Assembly: GCA_030737835.1 (NCBI GenBank)
Contig: CM060854.1
Coordinates: 11,465,272 to 11,529,271, forward strand
Direction of reading: 5' to 3'
DNA: 64,000 nucleotides
Source: Acorus gramineus
Taxonomy: Eukaryota > Streptophyta > Magnoliopsida > Acorales > Acoraceae
Part shown: piece after piece, positions 1-12,795 of the stretch
How positions within the stretch are numbered: the first letter of the stretch is position 1
How the letters are laid out: every line of letters begins with the position of its first letter
Program-made: the position numbers and the translations under genes
The notes under the pieces: generated by a model
The model's input: the letters and a program-made list of their open reading frames with translations, nothing else
What the model was told of the DNA's origin: nothing
Database searches by the model: none

Positions 1-1379
1 TCAAATAAGGTTGTAATAACAAAGTTTGGTACTTTTATTGGCAAATGATATATTTGTGATGGATTATTTAAATTGAATGTTTTAAACTCTTGCGTTTATG
101 ATAGTCATAATAATTCTTCTATTGTTTGCTCTTATGACTGAATCTTGTAATATGTGGCATATTAGATTAAGTCTTGTTAATCTAAATTCCATGAGGAAAA
201 TGATGAATATGCAGTTGATACCTAAATCTCATATTGATAATTCCAAGAGATGTGAAATATGTGTTCAAGCTAAAATGCCTAAGAAACCATTTAAATCTGT
301 TGAAAGAAATTCCTACGTGCTTGAATTAGTTCATTATGATGTTTGTGATTTGAATGATTTTCTTACTAAAGATAATATGAGATATTTTGTTATTTTTATT
401 GGTGATTATTCTAAATTCTGTTATATTTATTTGCTAAAATCAAAAGATGAGCAATTTGATAAATTTAAAGCATATAAGAATTTAATAGAAAATTGAACAG
501 AAAAAAAAAATTAAGAGGTTAAGATCTAATAGAGGTGGTGAATACACATCCAATGATCTTAATAAATTTTGTGAAGAAAAAGGCATTTTGCATGAAGTTT
601 ATGCCCCTTATCTCAATCAAATGGGGTGACTGAGAGGAAAAACAGAATTTTGATTGATATGGTTAATTCTATGCTTTATGAATCTGGTGTTAGTAATAGA
701 GTATTGTGGGGGAAAGCTCTGTTAACTGCAAATTCTGTTTTAAATAAAATTCCTTTTAAGCATGTTGATAAAACTCCTTATGAACTCTAGTTTAAAAGGA
801 CACATGTTTTGAAATATTTAAAAGTGTGAGGGTGTTTAGCTAAAATAAAAATTCCTGAGATGAAGAAGTGAAAATTAGGCCCTAAAACTATAGATTGCAT
901 ATTTTTTAGATATGTTGATAACAGTCATGCTAATAGATTTTTTATTATTAAATATGAAATTTCTGATTTTCGTGTTAATACTGTTCTCGGAACTAGACTT
1001 GAAGATGTTGTTTGTTATGGAACTATTTTTCCAATGAAAGATAAAGTTTCTAGATCTATTGATGAAGGTTCATCCAGTAATTTGGATACTAGAGGTGTTC
1101 CATCTTTTGATAAAATTGAGTTTCCAAATACAAATGAATCTGAAGCTTCAGGTGATATTTGAAGAAGTAAAAGAACAAGAATTGAAAAAAAAATTTAGTC
1201 CTGATTTTTATACTTATCTTATTGAAGATGATTATAAGACATATAAAGATGCAATGAATTCTGTAGATGTTTGTTTCTGGAAGGAAGCCATTCAAAAAGA
1301 AATCGAAAGTATTATGCATAATCACATTTGGGTTTTGACTGATTTACCTATTAGTTGCAAAACTATTGGTTGTAAATGA
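1..1379 (+). pseudogene. Ty1-copia pol remnant (pre-integrase, integrase, start of RT)
   Basis: Decayed copia polyprotein in several frames with stops. Around 151-290 is a GAG-pre-integrase segment (MWHIRLSLVN, then a C-x2-C in CEICVQAK). It is followed by the integrase core start (LELVHYDVCD, then FIGDYSKFCYIYLL) to about 496. A separate frame continues with LRSNRGGEYTSND near 515-560, the second acidic position of the DDE integrase. Stops then interrupt the C-terminal integrase. At 1170-1379 comes the start of the RVT_2 reverse transcriptase (DDYKTYKDAMNS, WKEAIQKEIES). The catalytic YVDD region and RNase H are absent. The left end continues outside the window. It is dead and unrelated in sequence to the copia element at 58.6-63.3 kb. 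Confidence 0.85.
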
Positions 1380-1399
1380 GTTAATTAAATGGAAAATTA

Positions 1400-2640
1400 A
1401 TTTGGAATGTTTTGTTTTTCACAACGGCTGGCAACGTTTGAATTTTAAACATTGGAAATAAATATGGTAACCGAAAACGCTTACCATAATTAGCGCGTGT
1501 AATTATTGCCAACGTTACACCTCTAACAGTCAAATCTGTATGCCTATAAAAAGGCCACCCTCACAGCAATTCATAGTATGCGAAAAAACTAAGTGTTCTT
1601 CCACTTGAAATCCTCCACAAACAGAGTTCTTATTTTTCTTGTTCTTTTGGACGATCAAGTCTGCGACCTGTTCGACTTCTCTTCTTGCTTGCACCAAGAA
1701 GAGAACATCAAGGGCTGGGTGGTTTATCCTGGGAACAGATCATCGAGAACCCTGTGCGATTAGGGGGTGTATTATGTTCTGAAGACAGAGTTACCACGTA
1801 ACTCCATAGCAAGCTCTTCTAATCCCTGTCTTTATATTCTCTCCGTTTTTGTATGATAATAGCTCATTTTTCCAATCAATGGTGCCTCTTCTGGATGACA
1901 ATATATGATGAAAATGTGAATTTGATATATGCATGTCTCGTTGAGATTTGTCTTATCCAATACAACCCAGTCAAACTCTTATTCTTAATATAAGTCTGTG
2001 TAAAGCACAAAAATGTTGTTTTCTTAGATGGGTACTTTAAAAAGAATTGAAAGCCTTCCCCTGACATGAAAAATGGTGTTTTTATAGAAGGGGTGTTCTG
2101 ATAAATGTTCGAAAAGATGCCATTTTTGGATAATAAGATCTAATAAAAATGTGATCTCGATGTATGCACGTCTCATATATGTGCTTTCGATGCATGCACG
2201 TCAATCTCATATGTGGTTATCAGCTTCTATAGTTGATAATTTTTGTAATATCTGGACGTTCCATACGAAATGGTAGTTAAATAAAGTTCAATTAGACAAT
2301 AACTAATCATTGAATTGCAGGTTTTCTCTAAACTCATTCTATGATTTGATAAATATGTAATCAAAGAATTGTATTTTAACATGCATGGATATGGGTTGGC
2401 TATTAATTAAGAAGTGTCAGGTGGGTGTGAAGTGATTTTTATTTCTTCTGGTGATGTTATGAGTTTCATGTTTTGGATATGTGGCTAATCATGTCTTCTT
2501 TTTGTCTGCAGGGTTACTCTCGGGCCTAAGGAGAGAAATGTCGTTCTCGAGAGCAAATATGAAGTCAATGATGGTGTGACCAAGGGCAGAGAGGGGCCCA
2601 CACACGGGCGGAGCTATATAATTGGCTCGCTTTTAGTTAC
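1400..2640 (+). repeat. possible retrotransposon LTR/leader, unclassified
   Basis: No coding sequence. A TATA-like TATAAAAAGG lies at 1545-1554, followed by a leader-like segment and a CTGCAG-type intron acceptor near 2510. Its position just after the copia pol remnant suggests an LTR or leader, but I could not delimit two ends or a target duplication. Two GCATGCACGTC-like direct repeats occur near 2160-2205. Confidence 0.3.
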
Positions 2641-3289
2641 CATGAGGTTTAATAAAAGATAGGTGGATTTAATTGATGATATATGTCGATGTGGATTTTT
2701 TACTGCTATCTGATCGTTATCCGGTTCTTTCGAACTTGGTTCCGATCCGCACGCAACGTACTGAATCACCGTTCAAGAGAAAGTCCAAGTTTGCTCGACT
2801 GCTCACTAGGACTCAAATTGTGATCACCACTTGCTTTTACTCAAAAACAAGAAAATAAATTGATTGCCTTGCGGAAAAATTATGAGTTCTCTTTTCAAAG
2901 ATCACGGTTGGCCGTGCCTTGAGGTGATGTGAAGTTCTTGGTTAGCCCTATAGAAAACCAAAAGAGAGATGAAAACTAAAAGAGTTGAAAGAGTTGGGAA
3001 TAAATGAATTTAAGGGAAACCAAAGTTGAAAATTTTAAATGGTATAATCAGATAGAAAATATTTCAAGAGGACAACAAGACAATGGAAAAGTGATGATGG
3101 ACAGTGATTAATAAAAGATTTATGAAACCAGACCAAATGAAAATAAGACGGCTGTTTCAGGAACCGTTCCCCGCGAAGAAGGAAATGAATAGAAATTTCT
3201 TTGAAAGAGTGAAGTTTCAACTAAATGCCAAATTTTGTAAGTAAAGGAGAAAGAAATTAAGAGAAATTAAGAGAAGTATAGTGGAACAA

Positions 3290-3660
3290 ATTTTCAAATC
3301 GACGGCTCCTATAGGATCTGTCGGGCGAGAATAGCAAGAAGTTGAGAAAATGATTTACTTAAAGAAATTAAGAGAGGTATGGTGAAAACAAACTTTCACA
3401 ACAAGCGAACCGACGACACCGGGAGGATCTGTCGGTCGATTACAGTAGAAGTTGAGAAAAATGATTAAAGAAATACAGTAAAATAAATTTTCAAAGTAGG
3501 GGGGTTTGTGAATCGATGGCACCAGGAGGATTCGTCACTCAAAGGCAGGGGAATTGAGAAAATGGTTTACTTGAGAGAGGGATTGTGAAAAACAATCTTT
3601 CAAAGCGAGAAATTACAAAATCGACGGCTTCGGTAGGATACGTCAGAGGAAAACAGAAAG
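3290..3660. repeat. diverged tandem repeat, ~107-bp period
   Basis: A core of the form GACGGC-x-CC-x-GGAGGATCTGTCGG recurs near 3301, 3412, 3515 and 3622, each time with a following TTGAGAAAATG-ATT segment. Two weaker copies sit near 3807 and 3904. Unit similarity is moderate. Known precedent: Tat/Ogre Ty3-gypsy elements carry such arrays between pol and the 3' LTR. Membership here is inference only. Confidence 0.55.
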
Positions 3661-3939
3661 AAGTTGACAAAATGATTCACTTAAAAAGAAAAGAAAATCT
3701 GCAGATTTAAACACGAGGAATACTGATGTTCAAGAAAAAAGTTACAGAAAACAGAATAGAGAAAGCAGAAGATTATGAGCAAGACCTGGTTGAAACCTTA
3801 CCCAGATCGATGGCACTGGTAACAGCCGTCAATATGCAAGTAAAGAAAAGTAAAAGTAGCTTCAAAACAACATAATGAAATGCAAATGTAGGTAATAAAA
3901 TTAACGGATCCTGGTGAAGCCGTCGCTCAAGAAAATTCA

Positions 3940-5045
3940 GAATTTAGATAAAAGCAAGTAAGAAACAGTTATTTAGAGTAACTAAATAGTAAATATAAAA
4001 TAAACGAGAAAAATTTGAAATAAACATTAATGAAACAAAGCAAAATAGATAAATAAAGTAAAAAATGTTAGTAGTCCTTGGGGTTCAAACCCAAAACTGA
4101 TGAAGAGCCAAAGGGAGGATTCCAAATGGTCCCTAGACCAACTGACCGACGGCCTCAAGCAAGGTAGTCCATCAGGTGAATCTCATTTCTAAATGGAGGG
4201 TTTTAGTTCAATAGAAAAGCTTTCACACACACACCAATTACTTAAAACCTAAGCTTATATATATAATCTTAAATTGGTTTACAAGTGAGTGATTACAAAG
4301 CTTTTTTCAATAGTAAGAACCAAAATCCTTCATTTAAACTATTAGTGAAGAAACAAACAAAGAAAAGAGAACAAAGTGATTTAGACAAGCTATGGGGGTG
4401 AAAGGGTATTTGTTTCTACTAAAGTGCTCTCTTTCTCTCTAGTTTCAGGTGGTGGGAAGGTTGACTATGAACTCTTAGCAAGGTATGAACTGCTATTTGC
4501 TTCTCTTGCTTGGCCCCCTCTTTCCTTCACCAATGGCACCTATTTGTAGACTTCTTGAGACAATGGTGATTAAACAACACATAGGGGGCATTATTACCCC
4601 TTTCCCGTCTATCAGGGGCTGGCATGGACAAAGGAGGAGCGCCACTGTGACTTTTGCCAACTGTTGTGACCCAGATAGGCCGACGGTTCTAACCAGTGTT
4701 GTCGGGTGGATTAGGGCATCCCTTTTTCATGTGCCCAGATCGACGGCTACTCGGGCATCCATCACTCACATACCCGACTGATCATGGTGCATCCGCCGCA
4801 CAAGGCTCTGACGGCTCTTCCACCATCCGTCGCCTAGTAAGGCTTTTTACTTTGGTTGGTTCTCCTCAGGGTTCCTTCTTCGAGATTTCTCTTCAGCTGT
4901 TGATCTTTTAGCTTGTTGACTCTTTTATTCCCTTTAATGCCTTCCATTGGGGGTTTTGGTCATATACCTGTAGAGAAAATGTTATTAGTGATACATATTT
5001 CATTATCTTGATAGGTCAAAAATGGAGTATTTACAATAGCGATTT
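3940..5045. other. non-genic spacer
   Basis: AT-rich, with a (AT)n tract near 4256-4264 and a CTCT tract near 4430. The short open frames around 4485-4911 have no recognisable domain. The text resembles gypsy LTR/UTR sequence but nothing can be delimited. Confidence 0.4.
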
Positions 5046-7383
5046 TTTCTTTTCTTTTTTTTTTCTTGGTAAATAAAGCTTTTTCATTCATCTATGACTT
5101 TACAAAATGTACATCAACTCATACATAATGGGTTAAAAATGACAGTCCCCCCTTAACAACTTTACTGATTTATTACAAGGGCTGAGGAGAAAGATTGCCA
5201 TTAGGGAGGATGGTAGGTTTGCAGACAGGGACGGGATACCCTTTGTTGCAAGAATAAGCTTTTGAATATTTGTGTCCAATTAGCTTGAGCTAAGACAAGA
5301 GAGTCCAATGGATAACTGCAATGTGATAAGGCGTCTGTGACTCGGTTTCCCTCTTGAAAAACATGGGAGACGTTCCATTCTGGAAGTAGAGAAACCAATT
5401 AGTTTAATTCGCGAAGATCTCACAGTGCACTCCACGGGTTGATCCCCTTTCCGTGAGCCCACACCAACGTGGTAGTAGAATCAGATTCGGACCAAACATT
5501 CCATCTGGACTCTTTGTGAAATCATTAGCCAACAAGAATACCTTTCAATTCCAGAATATTGATCGAAGCTTCTCTAGATTGTGCTTCTATGACCTGTTTA
5601 CATCCTCCAGAGGGGCATCTAACTATTGCACCAAAACCATATTGATCTTCCAAGACCTATCCGTCTGAATTTGCTTTTACCCAGTCATCCGGTGGGGGAG
5701 ACCATGTCACCCGAATTACTGCAGTGGTTTTTGGAACAAAACAGGCCCAAAAAAGTCCCTACAAGCTTCAGAAAGGTGAGAACCTGACTCCTCCATCATA
5801 TGGCCATGGAATCTTGCTCTAATATCCGAGAGAATCAAGCACACCTGGATGATTTTGTTGGGGACAAATTGGTTAAAAATCAAGTCATTTCGAGCACTCC
5901 AAATAGACCATATGATGAAGACTAGAATATATTGAAGGATTTGTTTCTTATCATCAGTGGTTGCACATTTAGTGAACCATACAAAAAATTCAACCAAAGA
6001 TGCTCAGCTTTCTCTCTAGTCCAAATGTATCTCGAAAAGGAACAGTTAAGAAATAAATAAACAGCAGATTCTTCAGTAGAGTTGCAAACCCTACATTGGT
6101 TGGATTGCACCAAATGCCATTTAAATAAATGATCACAAGTTGAAATTGAAGCTTGTTCAATGCAGTTTGCTAGCAAAGAAGACTCCTCCTGGGGGGCTAA
6201 ATTGGATTCCAAATGGATTTAGTCCAATCAAGAGGGGCACTAGACCTCCTTATTCTATTCCAAGCAGCAGAGCAAGTAACTTTTCCTGTTTTGCAGCCTG
6301 TTCATACTAGAATATCAGAGCTCGTTCCTCCGATTTCCAATTGGAATGTCTTTAAAATACTATCAAATTCTGGTGGCCACCTTGGTGATTTGCAACATTT
6401 GCCATCCTGAATCAGTGAAGCAACGGTAGTTTTTGTAGAAGGACCCCCCTAGAAGAAGGGCTTGGCCATTAAAATGCTCCTTTAGACCAACCCTTCAACC
6501 AAGGGTCATTCCAAAGATTTCTGGATTTCCCCTCAAAAATAATATATGAGATCTGATCTCTAAACCACAAAAATGAATGCAAGATCTTTTGCCAAAGAGA
6601 GGAGCCAATTGAGCAAGGATCTAGATTCCAAACTGAGGATTTTTTGCAATACCATTCATTCATCCATGAGCCCCAAAGGGAAGGTTGCTGGGTGGAAATC
6701 TCCCAAAGACGAGTCCCCATTGCTGCTTCATTCCAATCTACAATCCTTTTGACCTCGAGCCCTGCTTCTGCCTTTGGCAAGCAGATTATTAACCAACTCA
6801 TGCTATTGAGTTTGGCATTTCCTCTGTCCCCTGTCTAGAAAAATCTTCTATAAATTTGTTCAATAGTTATTATGGTTTTTCGTGGCAAGTTAAAATCAAC
6901 TGTCCAATAATGACACAGGTTTAACAACACTGAGTTTATGAGTTCCAGCCTTCCTGCCTTTGAAAGAAAGAGACCTATCTAGCATTGAAGTCTATCCCTC
7001 ACCTTTTCTACCAACGTAGCACATGCTGCATTAGAAATGTACACCGTCTACAAAGGTAGGCTGAAGTGTTTGACCGATAGAGATCCAGCCATTATCCCTA
7101 AGTAATTAGACAACAAAGATTGATTAGCATTGCAAAAAATTTGGCTTTTTTTAGGATTGAGGTGTAGCCCCGATGCATTTGAGAAGTTATTGAGTGGACT
7201 TCGAAGCTCTCTTGTAGCGGATAAGGTGATGTTTGTGAAGATAATTAGATCATCTGTGAAAGATAGATGAGTGACATTGTGACGGTGTTGATAAAGCATC
7301 CCACCTTTCCTCTAGAAACAACAGCCTCCAGTGAGTGTGAAAAGGCATTCATAACAAGAACGAATATGAGTGGGGATAGTGGG
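5046..7383 (-). mobile_element. LINE (non-LTR retrotransposon), 3' half: RT, zf-RVT, RNase H, A-tail
   Basis: On the minus strand, from high to low coordinates: the RT motif PLSPLIFVLVMNAF (about 7380-7340), THLSFTDDLIIF (catalytic DD, here with TDD; about 7260), the downstream vCLPKAEAGLEVKR segment (about 6790), a zf-RVT cysteine/histidine segment (CDHLFKWHLVQSNQCRVCNS, about 6150-6090), and an RNase H-like end (EWNVSHVFQEGNRVTDALSH, about 5380-5320). Frames are broken by stops, so it is inactive. The A-rich 3' tail appears as a T-rich run at 5046-5070. It is the downstream half of the element whose 5' half is at 10315-12060; the two are separated by an LTR insertion. No target-site duplication for the LINE was found. 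Confidence 0.88.
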
Positions 7384-8334
7384 TGTGATGGCCCGTGTCC
7401 CAAACCATCGACAAGTGCACGCCACCTAAGCTCTGAAATACCAGCACGAGCACGTCACGTGCTTCAAAACTCACCATTTTTTTTCTTCTTACATCGAAAT
7501 ATCCACCCTATATAATCTCATATGATAACAACCCTGGGATAACATATAATCAACAAGATATACAATGACCTATATACCCTTCCGCTGCGTAACTTTGATA
7601 CAACATTTAATCAATCATATATATAATCACCTATATCACAACATGCCCAGGATAGTTTAAGCAGTCAACAGAGCATCTAATACACCTAATATACAGTGAT
7701 CCATATATACAGAGCATTTAAAAATAGGCATGGTTCTCTAGACCAACCTCTACCAAAATAATCATATACAGATCCAAAACATCAACAATATCCACATCTA
7801 TATATATATACCTATCACCAACTCAATGTGACCCCCAATAAAAGACAAAGTCAACGCCCAGAAACCCCGCCTCTACTCTACAAAAATTGGAAAAATAGAA
7901 TAGAATGAGCGAAAGATGCTCAGTAAGTAACCCAGACTTTCCACGCATAAGGAAAACAAGGGTGACATCAAAGTCAAGCTTAGTCAACACCAGGTCAAAG
8001 CATAATAACAAATGAAAGCACTATATGATCATCAGTACAGAACAATAACATCGCTGATATATAAAAATAGGAATGAATAGCTCAAACGAACACATCACAA
8101 CTGATAGGACCAATAAATATCATCAAGAAGCAACACCACTGGACTGAAGGCACATACTCTAAAATCACCCATCAATCAAAGAAGGTCAATTAACTCATTG
8201 ATGGCACTCGAGATGTCACAATTCTACAAGAATGATAAGGGAATCACAAATTTGGCTCCTAAATGACCAAAGCGCTGGATAGACCATCTACATGACCCCA
8301 TCTCGACCCCTATGTCCAAGATGTCCACAACATC

Positions 8335-8450
8335 TATACCTCTCGCGTGTGGCCCTCGGAACGTCCACCGTGGAATCGCTACCTGGCCCTCGGGACGTCC
8401 ATGCATGGTAGGGTATTCTCAAGTCCCCCTCGCTGGACCGTACGTACTCA
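8335..8450. repeat. short duplication inside the LTR
   Basis: GGCCCTCGGAACGTCCACCG and GGCCCTCGGGACGTCCATGC lie about 42 bp apart, indicating a local duplication in the GC-richer part of the solo LTR. Confidence 0.5.
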
Positions 8451-9039
8451 TGCGCACTGGGGAGGTAATCCTCAACCCTCACTGTAAGGTCTATGGTCAT
8501 CCAACTCCAAGTACAAAAGAGGTAATATAGAAGCAGCGAAACAGACACACTACAAGGCTTCATGGTCGGACAGCACGACCATGCAGATCATAGGTCAATT
8601 GAAAGACACTGGGATGGATACATTAGGTTCAAAGGAAGACTCACAATATGCTTACAGATCAACTCTAGCTTTAGAATTATCAACAATGGACACTCTCGAA
8701 AGCTATCTAGAACAATGATAGATAACGATGATTGAATAATAATGATGAATAACAAACAAACCCTAAAGATGACACGTCAAGGATTAATTTGAATCAGGAT
8801 AATATAATCCACAATTTTGAGTGATAACTGAATAATAATGAATAAATATGAAACAATTCTCAATGAAAAACAATTCTAACTAGTAAAAGTGATACGAAGA
8901 ATTCTGGCTCTCAACAATATAATAGAGTAACCAACAATAGTAAATGTCATGAATAAATAGTGATCAAAATAGCTCCGAATCCCAAACAATATTAGAGATG
9001 ATAAGAAACAACGATGAAGCATGGAATTGGAAAGAACAA

Positions 9040-9372
9040 ACACAATATTGGGTCACTTATAACAATACCACGTGGAATGGAATGGAACCAACAAATGTCG
9101 ATCGGGTCACTTACAATAAAAATCATTTGGGTTCTTGAATACAACTGAGTAGAATTAAACAACAATAAAGCGTGGAAATATAATGGAACAAGAACTATCA
9201 ATCAGGTCACTTCCAATAATACAACATGGAATCAAATGGAATAAACAATGTCAATCGGGTCACTTACAACAATACAACGTGGAATGGAACAAGACAAACA
9301 AATACCGATCGGATTACTTACAACAATGCAACGTGGAATGGAACGAGATAAACAAATATCGATTGGGTTTTT
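9040..9372. repeat. tandem minisatellite, ~57-bp unit, inside the LTR
   Basis: Five to six diverged units containing TCGGGTCACTTACAACAATA then CAACGTGGAATGGAA then AACAAATATCGA. The last three units (about 9200-9370) are the most alike; the earlier ones are interrupted near 9120-9180. The unit length is a multiple of three, so an incidental open frame over it looks repetitive. Confidence 0.75.
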
Positions 9373-10314
9373 TACCTCATAATTCATAACCTCAAACTGG
9401 ACTCACCATATTCCAGCTCTTAAACCACGCAGAGAGGAATCCACTGATAAAAATATAACCCTAATAATCAGGAATTTCTCAGTTCCCCCAAAACAAATAC
9501 GATGTCCCCACTACAAACCCTAAGTTAACACAATAAAAATAACTCTCCAATTTTTATTTACCCAACCCCAAAAACAAATTCATATTTCAACCCCAAATCA
9601 CAATTTTTAATTCAAAACTAAAATAGAACAATCCTAGACAAATAATAACAATCACAAAAACAAAAATCTTTACCCAGTGCAGCACGAAAAATACTCCACG
9701 AAGCATTTTCTAATTTTTCCTAATTTTCCCTTGATTTTCCCCTTTTAATTCACACCGAGCATGAGCCTCGAAAGCGTCTCTCTTTCTCTCTGCCAAATAC
9801 ATTAAGCCCCACCGACTATCCCGATTCCACAAAATTATAGAAATGCCCTTCCACTAAAATCTGCATAGCCTCCTCGCAAACCAACATAACTTCTCGTAGG
9901 AAAGTCCACTTCAGATGATACAACTTCTGTTGGAAAGGTAACGAAAATATTTACAACTTCTATGTTTAGGCCAAGATCAAAAGAGGCATCCAACTATATT
10001 AAAAATAACGACGAACAAAAGACCTTGCGATTTCTTCTTCTAAGGGCAGAAATGGTAAAACAGCCATAACTTTTCCAATACAGCTTTAAATGATGCAAAA
10101 CTAATTTTATATGAAAGGTAACTAAAAAATAAAAACTTCATATGTTCACATCAAATCCTGAATATGTCTCCAAGGTGCTTTACGAAAATGAAACCGAATG
10201 TAAGACTTCAAGAGCAATAATGGCCAAAATCTCAATAGCATAAAATTATCCTATCCTGCAATCCAAACATGTAAATATTAGCATAAACTGGATAAGAGGG
10301 TTCGGGTTATTACA

Positions 10315-12060
10315 GAGAGTCTCCTTGTCGCAAACCTCGGGTGGTTGTGAAGAAACCTGAAGAGTTACTATTAATGAGGACTGAGAAAGATGCAGTAGAT
10401 AAACATTGGAGGATCATATGAATCCAGAATTCTAGAAAAAATTCAAGCTTCTTAAAACTCCCTAAAGATATTCCCATCTCACATTGTCAAAAGCTTGGCC
10501 ACTTTGATGCAGGAATGGCCCTTTGCAAAGGGAAGTGACAAATATCTCACAAGTTCATGAGCTAGCATAGTACTATGAACAACGCTCCTACCTTTCACAA
10601 AGGCCGATTGGTTGGGGAGGATGATTTTTGTGAGGACACCTTGAATCCGAACAGCCAGGATCTTTGTAATTGTTTTATATAACGAATTGCATAAAGAGAT
10701 CGGACAGAAGTTGTCAAACGAGTCTGCATGCTTAAGTTTCAAATTAAAGAGATGGAGGAGTGATTTAGTTGCCAAAGAAGGAAACCAGAGGCAAAGAAAG
10801 ACTTGATTCCCCATACGTAGTCTTCTTTAACAAGATGCCAGAAAAATTGAAAGAACCAAGCCGAGTAGCCATCAGGACCAGGACTGCCGAGAGGCTTAGA
10901 AGAAAAAAGAGCAAACTTGATCTCTGCATCTGAAATAGTCTTGGTGAGGGAGGATATGTCATCATCATTGAGCTGAACAGGACAGTGAAGGGCAGGGATT
11001 GGATCCATGGAATGTCTATTAAGAATGGACTGAAAATAGTCAATTGCATGGCTCTTTTTGACCTCTAGATCAGAGAAGAATAAACCATCCTCAAGTTTCA
11101 CTTTGCGAATTGAGTTATAAGCAGCTCGTGCTTTCAATGATGAGTAAAAGAATTTAAAATTTCTATCTCCTTCTTTGAGCCACGATTGTCTAGATTTTTG
11201 GCGAAGAAGACCTTCCTCCCTTTTGAGAACCTCAAGGTATGCCGTCTTAACTAATCTATCGTGAAAGATCAGCTCAGCATTAAGAGGATCAAGGAGAGAT
11301 GCTACTTGAATTCTGTCAAGCCTGCGGTGAAAGGAAGCAAGCTGATCCAGAATGTTTCCAAAACAATCCCTATTCCATGTCTTTAGAACCCCTTTCAAGT
11401 GTTGCAATTTCTTGACAAGAGCAAATGATGGGGATCCAGCAAAAGGACGGTTCCAGGCAGAAGAGACAATATGCTCAAACTCGGGGTGAGATTCCCAGGC
11501 TTGCATGTACTTGAAAGGTGTAGGCCCTGATGGAATATCGGGTGTAATAGAAACCTGAAGCGCAGTATGGTCTGAAAGACCAGGGGCCAATGACTGATAA
11601 TAATTGTTAGCGTGAGTAATCATCCATGAAGAATTAACCAAGATTCGGTCCAATTTGCAGGCAATTCAGGCTTCTTGTTTATTACACCATGAAAATGGAG
11701 AACCCAGAGACCGTAAGTCTTGTTGATGACAATCTGAAATGTAATTATTGAATCTGTTGAGTCTTTTAGAATGAGGAGGGCGTCCACCCATTTTCTCGCT
11801 TGCATATTGGATTTCATTAAAATTACCCCCAACTAACCAATTTTGAGAATTGATAGTCACTGCAATGGACTTCACATCTTGCCATAGAGTAAGCCTTTTA
11901 GAAGAAGAATTAGAAGCATAGACAACAGTAATATAGTAGGGTGAGAGACTACAGTTTGTAGGGCTGATTTGTCAGTGCAAGTATTGGTCATAGAAGGATA
12001 TTAACTCAACCTCTGCAAGGGAGTTGTTCCAAAGAAGCCGCATTCCATATAGTGACAATT
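10315..12060 (-). mobile_element. LINE, 5' half: endonuclease and N-terminal reverse transcriptase
   Basis: Reading the minus strand downward: the endonuclease (EEP) end with VGGNFNEIQYASEK near 11840-11800 and LAPGLSDHTALQVS near 11590-11550; a linker; the RT start (KPLGSPGPDGYSAWFFQFFW, about 10900-10840); FCPISLCNSLYKTITKILA (about 10710-10650); NQSAFVKGRSVVHSTMLAHE (about 10605-10550); and finally GFFTTTRGLRQGDSL, which runs into the LTR insertion at 10314. The 304-residue open frame at 11653-10739 is the longest intact piece; elsewhere the frame is broken. The 5' end is truncated within the endonuclease near 12060, and no ORF1 (gag-like) is present, typical of incomplete reverse transcription of LINEs. 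Confidence 0.88.
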
Positions 12061-12748
12061 GAAGCAATAACAAGATGCGCCCAATATTCCATCAAACATC
12101 ACTGCCAAATACCCATTTAGACACTTACTATAATACATCTACTCCCAAAATTTATTTATTTACGCATATCACAATTATGAAAAAGGGTAATTTTTTATAA
12201 ATATTTAACGAACGCAAATAAAATGAATGCATGAGCTTGCCAACCATGGCGGAGGGTGGGGGAGGGCGGGGAATAGAAATTTTTTTAGTTAGCTCAGAGC
12301 AAAGAAATGAGAAATTATATTAACTTAAAAATTTAATTTTTTTTTTAAAAAAATCAAATGTAATCGAATCATATATGATGTTCGATGGAAGTTCTAAATC
12401 TTGTAGAGGTAAATAAAGAGAGAAAAAAGAGAGACGAGATATGTCATAATCTCTACAATAAATGATTTATTAACTACAATATGCAATGGCGTTAAATGTA
12501 TATATAAAGTCAATTTGAATTTATTCTATATACACACATTTTGAGATTTTATTATTGAAAAGCAAGTAAGGAGTATTACTCATTCTTGGAAGGAAAGTGT
12601 GCTAATTTATGGATTTAAAAAAAAATTGGAAAGAAATTATTTAATGCTTTTATAAATAGAAATACCCCTATGATTTGAGAGAAGGATTTTAATTTATTCA
12701 ATATTGTCATAAGCAAGATTCTTAAAATTAATTTAAATAGAATGAATC
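12061..12748. other. spacer upstream of the neprosin-like gene
   Basis: AT-rich and non-coding, with a GGGGGAGGG patch near 12253 and an (A)n/(T)n tract near 12340. It contains the probable promoter of the gene starting at 12796. Nothing else is recognised. Confidence 0.5.
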
Positions 12749-12757
12749 TATATAAAG
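12749..12757 (+). promoter_or_regulatory. TATA box of neprosin-like gene
   Basis: TATATAAAG lies 39 bp before the ATG at 12796. It would imply a very short 5' UTR (about 15 nt). Confidence 0.5.
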
Positions 12758-12795
12758 GCTGATAACAGATACATGAGAATTGGAGGACAACCATC

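Larger units (their letters stand above)
7384..10314 (-). mobile_element. probable solo LTR (~2.93 kb) inserted in the LINE
   Basis: On the minus strand the insert begins TGTAATAACCCGAACCC and ends GGACACGGGCCATCACA, so it has the TG...CA ends of an LTR. The flanks are the two halves of the LINE RT motif RQGD/PLSP, which fixes both boundaries. The flanking pentamers on the plus strand are GTGGG (7379-7383) and GAGAG (10315-10319); restoring the reading frame requires a 5-bp duplication here, now differing at two positions. No gag-pol coding sequence is visible inside. The TG...CA ends and 5-bp duplication fit a long Ty3-gypsy-type LTR. A non-autonomous internal-deleted element is the alternative. 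Confidence 0.75.

Noticed and set aside
4485..4911. Overlapping 98- and 71-codon frames (+)
   Set aside because: No recognisable motif, no supporting signals, located in repeat-like DNA.
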